DNA of 64,000 nt from Woeseiaceae bacterium. Lineage in GTDB: Bacteria; Pseudomonadota; Gammaproteobacteria; Steroidobacterales; Woeseiaceae. Of the stretch, positions 53,681 through 59,847 are shown one piece after another. The stretch lies in the NCBI GenBank assembly GCA_028277185.1, contig JANQGQ010000038.1, forward strand, positions 62,001 through 126,000, written 5' to 3'. The stretch's first letter is position 1; each line of letters starts with the position of its first letter. Below the pieces are notes generated by a model. That model worked only from the letters and a program-made list of their open reading frames with translations. It made no database searches and was not told where the DNA came from. A program made the translations under genes and the position numbers.

Positions 53681-54983
53681 AGGCAATCTCAAATCAGTCC
53701 GTAGCCGCGCTGTGGCGCGAGCGATCGCGAACTGGCTTGGGCCTGCTTCCAGCCGGACGGCTTGCCTGCTGCTCGTCGTCGCGAGTACGACAGTCGCTGC
53801 AGACACGGATGTCGGCGGTCACGTCAAGCTGCGCTCACTGATCCAGACCTTCCCGGAATCGAGTCTGTTTCGCGATTTCGCGGACCGCACGGCGTTCGAT
53901 GCCGCCGGGGATCTGCGCCTGAATCTCAAGTGGCGCCGCGACGAGCTGACGCTCGAGGCGCACGGTGAACTCTACGGCTTTTACGGCGACCGGATCGAGT
54001 TCAGCCGCGATTTCCCTCAAGGTCTTCTGGCGCTGACACCGCGGTTCCCGGACGATCGCCGCCGCTTCTTCGATCTGACGACGACACTCGGGGATTCAGG
54101 GCGGGCCGCATCGGTATTGCGCCTGGACCGGCTGACGCTCACACACACGACGGCGAAGACGGTCCTGCGCGCCGGCCGGCAGGCGCTGTCCTGGGGCAAC
54201 GGCCTGCTGTACGCGCCGATGGACCTCGTCAATCCCTTCGATCCCGCGCAGATCGACACCGAGTACAAGTTCGGCGACGACATGCTCTACGGGCAGTTTC
54301 TGCGCGACAACGGCGACGACCTTCAGGGCGCGGTCGTGCTCAGGCGCGACCCCGTCAGCGGCGACGTCGAGAGCGACCAGGCGACTCTGGCCGTCAAGTA
54401 TCACGGCTTTTTGGGCGAGCACGAGTACGATCTGCTTGCCGCACGGCACTATGGAGACACGGTCCTGGCCGCGGGCGGCGTGCGGTCGCTGGGCGGCGCC
54501 GTCTGGCGCGGTGACGTCGTGCTGACGCGAAGCGGCAGTCGCACGACCGCGCAGGTCGTTACGAGCCTCAACTACTCCTGGGTGCTGTTCGGTAAGAACA
54601 TGACGGGCGGCCTCGAGTATTTCTACAACGGCTTCGGCCAGAGCGGTGAGTTCGATCTGAGTCAGGATCCGGAACTCGTCGACCGGCTGGCGCGCGGCGA
54701 CCTGTTCACGATCGGCCGGCACTACCTGGCCGGTACGCTGACGATCGAGCTGACGCCCTTGTGGACGGTGTCGCCGGTGCTGCTGATGAACGCCGGCGAT
54801 CCGAGCGCGCTCTTGCAGATGGTCGCGCAGGGCAGCCTGACCGAGAACGTGCTGTTTACCGGCAGCGTGAGCGTGTCGGTCGGTCCGGACGGCACCGAGT
54901 TCGGCGGTATCGCCTCCGGCATACCGGACCGCACGCTCGCGAACGGTCCAGGCGCGTTTCTGCAGCTTGCCTGGTACTTCTGA
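53655..54983 (+). CDS. outer-membrane beta-barrel protein of the LolA/ABC operon
   Basis: 442 aa. The signal peptide region (LGPASSRTACLLLVVASTTV, then AAD) follows a long N-terminal extension; GTG 53712 would give a more usual start. The mature part alternates amphipathic strands (LRLNLKWRRDELTLEAHGEL, VLRLDRLTLTHTTAKTVLRA, GRQALSWGNGLLYAPMDLVN, PFDPAQIDTEYKFGDDMLYG) and ends in LQLAWYF with a terminal Phe, the usual barrel insertion signal. It resembles DUF1302-like barrels. It likely completes the path to the outer membrane for the cargo of the upstream LolA/ABC genes. Confidence 0.82.
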   Translation: MISISKPPRGNLKSVRSRAVARAIANWLGPASSRTACLLLVVASTTVAADTDVGGHVKLRSLIQTFPESSLFRDFADRTAFDAAGDLRLNLKWRRDELTLEAHGELYGFYGDRIEFSRDFPQGLLALTPRFPDDRRRFFDLTTTLGDSGRAASVLRLDRLTLTHTTAKTVLRAGRQALSWGNGLLYAPMDLVNPFDPAQIDTEYKFGDDMLYGQFLRDNGDDLQGAVVLRRDPVSGDVESDQATLAVKYHGFLGEHEYDLLAARHYGDTVLAAGGVRSLGGAVWRGDVVLTRSGSRTTAQVVTSLNYSWVLFGKNMTGGLEYFYNGFGQSGEFDLSQDPELVDRLARGDLFTIGRHYLAGTLTIELTPLWTVSPVLLMNAGDPSALLQMVAQGSLTENVLFTGSVSVSVGPDGTEFGGIASGIPDRTLANGPGAFLQLAWYF

Positions 54984-54991
54984 GGAGGAAA

Positions 54992-55062
54992 AAGGTGTCA
55001 AAAAGGTGTCAGACTTATTTTTGCTTGGAGCAAAAATAAGTCTGACACCTTTTTGACACCTT
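54992..55062. repeat. perfect inverted repeat, 34-bp arms with 3-bp loop
   Basis: Arms 54992-55025 and 55029-55062 are exact complements, separated by TGG. The left arm begins AAGGTGTCAAAAAGGTGTCA and continues GACTTATTTTTGCT. It is strongly A/T-rich in a GC-rich chromosome and carries a GTGTCA tandem inside each arm. It sits between the converging barrel and phosphate-cotransporter genes, so it could act as a bidirectional terminator. Its exact symmetry and odd composition also suggest a mobile REP/MITE-like palindrome. Confidence 0.9.
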
Positions 55063-55066
55063 GTTT

Positions 55067-56752
55067 TTAGTCGGAGTCCGGCAGGCTGGCGAAGTCCTCG
55101 GCCGATTGCGGGTCGAGCACGGTGTCGGCCATCGCCGCCAGCATGCTGCGGTTGGCGGCGTCGATCTCGCGGTTCACGTTGAGCAGCGTCGAAATCTCGC
55201 CCCGGCTCAGCTCGCCGCGCTCCACCTCGTCGTAGATACGCCGGTGCATCCGGCGATGCAGGGAGTGCGCGGACTTGCGGGCCGTGACGAGCGTCTCGAA
55301 GCGAACCTGGTGCGGATCGTCCGCGGCCAGCTGGGAGGCGGCCTCGTAGAAGTCCCGGATGCTTTCGCGAAACTGTCCCAGATAGGCATTGAAGCGGTCG
55401 TTCACGGAGTCGCGGAACAGGCGCAGGTCGTGCTCGATGTCCCTGACGCTCTTCGCCGAGTGCACCGCGTTGCGGATTGCCGGGAGCAGGCGGCCGAGCG
55501 CCGTAGACTCGTCGGCTTCGAGCGGCTGCCGCTGAAGTTCGAGTACGTAGTGCAGTATCCCGCCTTCGAGCTCCTTGAGACGGGCATAGCAGCGGTCGAG
55601 ATCGGGCCGGCTACCGAACACTTCGATATCGTCGCGGTCCTTGCCGACTTCGTAGAAACGATGGTCCGGGGGGAGGCCGAAGCGGGCGAGGTTCAGCGCC
55701 GCCGCCTGGTCGATCAGGCGCAGGGTTTCGCGCCGGGTGTTCTCCACCGCGGTTTCGGGGACGGCCGTGTCGCCCGGTTCGACGTGCCGCAGCACCGGCA
55801 GCGTCTCGTCGACGAAACGCTGTCCGAGCCAGACGCTCATCGGGCGGATGACCGGCAGGAACAGCAGCACGCCGATCAGGTTGAAGGCGCTGTGGAAGGC
55901 GACCAGCGCAAACAGCGGGTCCCGGATGCCGAGTCCGTCGCCGATCAGTGCAAGCAGGGGTTCGAGCAGCAGAAACGCGATCGAGTCGGTGACGAGATTG
56001 AACAGGACGATGCCGAACGCTACCCGCTTCTTGTCCGCGGATCCGGCCATCGCGCCGAGCACGGCGGTAATGGTCGTGCCGAGGTCTGCACCGATAGCCA
56101 CGGCGGCGGCGGCGCTCAGCGGGATTGCGCCGACGTAGAGCGCTGACAGCGTCATCATGATCGTGGCCGAACTCGACTGGATGGCCGCGGTCAGGAGCAG
56201 ACCGGCGCCGAGGAACACGATCAGTGGATAGCCCGCCAGCGCTTCCGGGTCGAAGAGCGTCGTAGCGGCGTCCGCGCCGCTCTTCATGAAGTCGAGGCCC
56301 AGCAGCATGAGCCCGAGCCCTGCCGCAAGGAGTCCGGCGTTCCACAGGCGGGTTTGCGCTTTCGACCAGACGACCAGAAGACCGCCGATCCCGATCAGCG
56401 GCAGCGCAAGCGCCTGGATATCCAGTTTGAAGCCGAGTGTGGCGACGATCCAGCCCGTTGCGGTCGTGCCCAGGTTCGATCCGAAGACGATACCTAGTGC
56501 GCTTGCGAGCGAGATGACGCCCGAACCGACGAAGGCGAGGACGATGAGGCTGACGACCGAACTCGATTGCAGCGCGGCGGTCGACAGCGCGCCGGCGATG
56601 ACGCCGCGGTGAGGGCGTGCCGTCCACAGTTTCAGGAAGCGTTTGAACGGCCTTCCTGCAAGCGCACCGAGCGCGAGTTCGAGCTGGCGCATCCCATACA
56701 GGAACAGGCCGAGGCCGGCCACGAGCTGCATGAGGTCGAGACTGTCGTCCAT
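55067..56752 (-). CDS. Na+/phosphate cotransporter family protein (NptA-like) with PhoU-like domain
   Basis: 561 aa. Two inverted Na_Pi_cotrans repeats are visible through the QSSS motifs (AALQSSSVVSLIVLAFVGSG and AAIQSSSATIMMTLSALYVG) with FGSNLGTTATGWIVA and IGADLGTTITAVLGA. After about 330 residues of helices a cytoplasmic PhoU-like helical domain follows. It imports phosphate with Na+ at the inner membrane, or exports it in some relatives. It is divergent from the PhoB-like regulator, whose upstream region holds a tandem PhoB-type repeat array. Confidence 0.93.
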   Translation of the reverse strand: MDDSLDLMQLVAGLGLFLYGMRQLELALGALAGRPFKRFLKLWTARPHRGVIAGALSTAALQSSSVVSLIVLAFVGSGVISLASALGIVFGSNLGTTATGWIVATLGFKLDIQALALPLIGIGGLLVVWSKAQTRLWNAGLLAAGLGLMLLGLDFMKSGADAATTLFDPEALAGYPLIVFLGAGLLLTAAIQSSSATIMMTLSALYVGAIPLSAAAAVAIGADLGTTITAVLGAMAGSADKKRVAFGIVLFNLVTDSIAFLLLEPLLALIGDGLGIRDPLFALVAFHSAFNLIGVLLFLPVIRPMSVWLGQRFVDETLPVLRHVEPGDTAVPETAVENTRRETLRLIDQAAALNLARFGLPPDHRFYEVGKDRDDIEVFGSRPDLDRCYARLKELEGGILHYVLELQRQPLEADESTALGRLLPAIRNAVHSAKSVRDIEHDLRLFRDSVNDRFNAYLGQFRESIRDFYEAASQLAADDPHQVRFETLVTARKSAHSLHRRMHRRIYDEVERGELSRGEISTLLNVNREIDAANRSMLAAMADTVLDPQSAEDFASLPDSD

Positions 56753-56897
56753 TTCGCGGCCTTTCGGTCTGACGGAGGCGGAGAGTCGGGGCAGTCGTCG
56801 AGCGATATCTGCGGCGGCTGCGGCGAGGATCCTGAGGCTTTCAAGTTGCTGAGTCTATTCGTAATCTCAACAGTCGTTGCAGCCGCGCGACAAGCAG

Positions 56898-56959
56898 CTG
56901 TAATTATCTCGTAATACAACGGCAATACTTGCGTAAAGGCTCTGTAAATTGCCTGTGGA
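56898..56959 (+). promoter_or_regulatory. six tandem PhoB-type 7-mers at 11-bp period
   Basis: CTGTAAT (56898), TCGTAAT (56909), CGGCAAT (56920), GCGTAAA (56931), CTGTAAA (56942) and CTGTGGA (56953), each followed by a 4-base spacer. The PhoB box is built of CTGTCAT-like 7-mers with 4-bp spacers, so this is an extended array. It ends 33 bp before the response regulator start and lies in the divergent gap to the Na+/Pi gene. Confidence 0.75.
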
Positions 56960-56992
56960 AAGGTTCCCTGCCCAACAATAAGAGCAGGTACG

Positions 56993-57685
56993 ATGACCTT
57001 GGCCTCCATTTTGCTCGTGGACTCCGACCTCGGCGCGCGCGGCCTGATGGCACACGAGCTGCGCGAGCTCGGCCACGATGTCGTCGAGACCGACGATGCG
57101 GGGTCGGCACTCGAACTCGTTCGGCGCAAACGCCCCGACCTCATGGTGTGCGATTTCACGCTGCCGGACTTAGCCGGCGTAGAGCTGTTGTCCGACGTAC
57201 GGAGTTCGGACGACCTGCGCAACATGCGGGTGTTGATGACCTCGGCGCGCAACGCCGAAGCCGACGTGATGACCGCGCTCGAATCGGGCGCCGACGATTA
57301 CATCGGAAAACCGATCAACAAGCTGGAATTGCGGGCCCGGGTCAGCGCCTGCCTGAGGCGACCGGCCAATCTGTCGCAGGCCGAAGAGATCGTCGCCGGG
57401 GGCATCAAGATCGACAACATCGGTCACCGGGTCATGGTCGACGGCAAATACGTGTCCCTCGCCCCGCGGGAGTACCGGCTCCTCCTGTTCCTCCTGTCCA
57501 ATCAGGATCGGGTGTTCAGCCGCAAGCAGCTCCTCGTGCACGTCTGGGATCGCGACGTGGCGGTCGGGGCGAGGACGGTGGACGTTCACATACGCAGGCT
57601 TCGCAGTCTGCTCGAGCCCTTCGGCTACGAGACCTACCTGCAAACGGTCCGCGGCAGCGGCTACCGCTTTTCGCTCGAGTCCTGA
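56993..57685 (+). CDS. PhoB-like OmpR-family response regulator
   Basis: 230 aa. Receiver domain: acidic pair Asp10/Asp12, phospho-acceptor Asp54 in MVCDFTLPD, Thr83 and Lys106 (GKP). The C-terminal winged helix carries VSLAPREYRLLLFLLSNQDR, then ARTVDVHIRRLRSLLEPFGY and VRGSGYRFS. Length and DNA-binding helix match PhoB. No histidine kinase (PhoR) lies in the window. The Na+/Pi gene beside it and two PhoB-like arrays on both sides support phosphate control. OmpR-class relatives with other signals cannot be ruled out. Confidence 0.92.
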   Translation: MTLASILLVDSDLGARGLMAHELRELGHDVVETDDAGSALELVRRKRPDLMVCDFTLPDLAGVELLSDVRSSDDLRNMRVLMTSARNAEADVMTALESGADDYIGKPINKLELRARVSACLRRPANLSQAEEIVAGGIKIDNIGHRVMVDGKYVSLAPREYRLLLFLLSNQDRVFSRKQLLVHVWDRDVAVGARTVDVHIRRLRSLLEPFGYETYLQTVRGSGYRFSLES

Positions 57686-57688
57686 GCC

Positions 57689-57717
57689 TCGTAACAAATT
57701 CGTCACCTAACTGACAT
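57689..57717 (+). promoter_or_regulatory. three tandem PhoB-type 7-mers
   Basis: TCGTAAC (57689), TCGTCAC (57700) and CTGACAT (57711) with 4-bp spacers AAAT and CTAA. A CATATA hexamer 8 bp further on (57726-57731) could be the -10 box. The array lies just after the response regulator stop and upstream of the lipoprotein/TBDR pair. The region 57718-57968 shows no gene, so the lipoprotein mRNA would have a leader of about 230 bases. Confidence 0.7.
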
Positions 57718-57968
57718 ATCGGCTCCATATACCGACCCTACTCTTGCCCGCACTGAGGGGTCCGGCCAACACCGGGCTTAAGGTCCTGGACCGAGAGCGA
57801 TAGCGGCAAAACAAGGACAACAGCGCCGTCCCGGAGAAGAAGTCGTCGCAGACAAGTCGGCAAACAAACGTACGTAAACCTAAGGCTGGAAACACACACA
57901 CAACCGTTGCGTCGCCGGATCGGCCGGTGCGTAGCGCTGCACACAACACTCACGTCTGGAGAGGATAG

Positions 57969-59735
57969 ATGAACCCGACCAAACTGATCGCCGCACTGCT
58001 TGCGGGCGTCGCACTGACGGCCTGCGGGAGCGGTGACATCAACATTTCGCCGTCGACGACCAGCACCGTAAACAACAACGGTGGCGGCGGCGGTGGCGGC
58101 GGCACCAGCACGCTGTGCGGCAGCCGCACGATCGGCGGTCAGACCGTCACGGGTACTGAGGACGCCGACGGCAACTGCCGGTATGACTCCATCTTCGTCG
58201 GTCAGAACAACAACCTGACCGAAGACCTCGTGCTGCGCGCGCTGCCGAACGGTCGCGCCCACATCTTCGACACGAGCCTGTTCGTCGGTGAGACCTACCG
58301 TACGCAGGCTGCGCTGGCTGCCGCCGGAATCTTTGAAGGCGGCGACGGCCCGACGCTGACGGTCGAGGCCGGCGCCACGGTCGCCTTCACCGACCAGCAG
58401 TTCTTCCTGATCATCAACCGCGGCTCGCAGATCATCGCCAACGGGACGCCCGACGCACCGATTACCTTCACGTCGCTGACCGACGTCAACGGCACCGTCG
58501 GTCCGGAGGACGTGCAGCAGTGGGGCGGCATCGTGATCAACGGTTTCGGTATCTCCAACAAGTGCGAGTACACCAACGTGACTCGCTACGCCGACGGCGC
58601 GGCCGACCGCGACAGCGGCACCAACCCGGACCTCGCCCTCGTGACCGGCACGCAGTGTGCGGTCGAAGCCGAGGGCTCCGCGGGCGACGACGAATCCCAG
58701 TACGGCGGCATCAACAACGAAGACGACTCCGGCAGTCTGCGTTACTTCGTCGTCAAGCACACCGGCGCCGAAGTCGGTAACGGCGATGAGCTGAACGGCA
58801 TCTCCTTCGGCGGCGTTGGCCGCGGCACGCTGGTCGACAACCTGCAGATCTACTCGACGTTCGACGACGGTATCGAGTTCTTCGGCGGTTCGGTAGACGT
58901 CAATAACTTCGTCGGGGTCTACTCGCGCGACGACACGATCGACATCGACGAAGGCTACGACGGCACGATCACCAACGCGCTCGTCATTCAGCAGGAGCAG
59001 AACGGCAACCACTGCATCGAGGCGGACGGCGTCGGCAGCTACGACGACTTCGTCGACAGCGGCGATCCGGACGACCTGGCCGATCTGCAGCAAATCATCG
59101 ACAACGGCTTCAACAGCCGGCCGACGATCAATGGTCTAACCTGCATCGTGTCGCCGAATGGCCGGCCGTTTACGCACGATCCGGGAGCCGGCTGGCGCAT
59201 GCGCGAGGGCATCTTCCCGGTCGTTCAGAACGCGCTGCTCATCAGCTCCTTCGGCGTGAACGACGACGAGAGTTCGAGTGACAACTACTGCCTGCGGTTC
59301 GAGAGTGACGAAACAATCCAGGCGGCCCTCGACGGCGACATGCAATTCAACTCGGTGATCGTCGCCTGTCAGGAAGTCGATCGCGGTACGACAATCGGCA
59401 CCTTTACCGGTGAAGCGGCATGGATGGCATCGCTCAATAGTCAGTTTGCCACGGTCGCCGACGGCACCGCGGTCGACGCTTCCGACGCAGCGGACACGGA
59501 CCTGCAGCTCCTGACCGGCCCGCAGAAGGTCTACTCGACGACCTGGGCGAGTGCGATCGTCGACGGCGATATACCGGATATGCGGACTACGCCGACCGAC
59601 CTCGACGGTCCGGATACGGATAGCGACCCGGCTCCGACCTTCCTCGGCGCAACCGATGGCACGGACGACTGGACCGCGCCCTGGTCCTTCGGGATCAACC
59701 CGGACAACCGGGCTCAGGCGCTCTGGTTCGAGTAA
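57969..59735 (+). CDS. Gly-tethered beta-helix-like surface or periplasmic lipoprotein
   Basis: 588 aa. Lipobox LAGVALTAC (Cys 19), then a linker with STTSTVNNN and eight Gly in a row, then a large domain with repeated short strands (GPTLTVEAGATVAFTDQQFF, LIINRGSQIIANGTPDAPIT, FTSLTDVNG) that looks like a right-handed beta-helix. Six or more Cys occur in the C-terminal half. It is paired with the TBDR 113 bp downstream and lies behind a PhoB-type array. The SusD-like role as a substrate-capturing partner of the TBDR is inference; the fold is unlike SusD. No enzyme motif is visible. Confidence 0.8.
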   Translation: MNPTKLIAALLAGVALTACGSGDINISPSTTSTVNNNGGGGGGGGTSTLCGSRTIGGQTVTGTEDADGNCRYDSIFVGQNNNLTEDLVLRALPNGRAHIFDTSLFVGETYRTQAALAAAGIFEGGDGPTLTVEAGATVAFTDQQFFLIINRGSQIIANGTPDAPITFTSLTDVNGTVGPEDVQQWGGIVINGFGISNKCEYTNVTRYADGAADRDSGTNPDLALVTGTQCAVEAEGSAGDDESQYGGINNEDDSGSLRYFVVKHTGAEVGNGDELNGISFGGVGRGTLVDNLQIYSTFDDGIEFFGGSVDVNNFVGVYSRDDTIDIDEGYDGTITNALVIQQEQNGNHCIEADGVGSYDDFVDSGDPDDLADLQQIIDNGFNSRPTINGLTCIVSPNGRPFTHDPGAGWRMREGIFPVVQNALLISSFGVNDDESSSDNYCLRFESDETIQAALDGDMQFNSVIVACQEVDRGTTIGTFTGEAAWMASLNSQFATVADGTAVDASDAADTDLQLLTGPQKVYSTTWASAIVDGDIPDMRTTPTDLDGPDTDSDPAPTFLGATDGTDDWTAPWSFGINPDNRAQALWFE

Positions 59736-59847
59736 GTCCGGCCTGGATGCAATCCGCCCTGAGGCGCCCGTTCATCGTCAGATCGAACGGGCGCCCCTCG
59801 TTCACACCGGACTCCTTCCCGGACCGGTATGACAGGACAGAAATACA

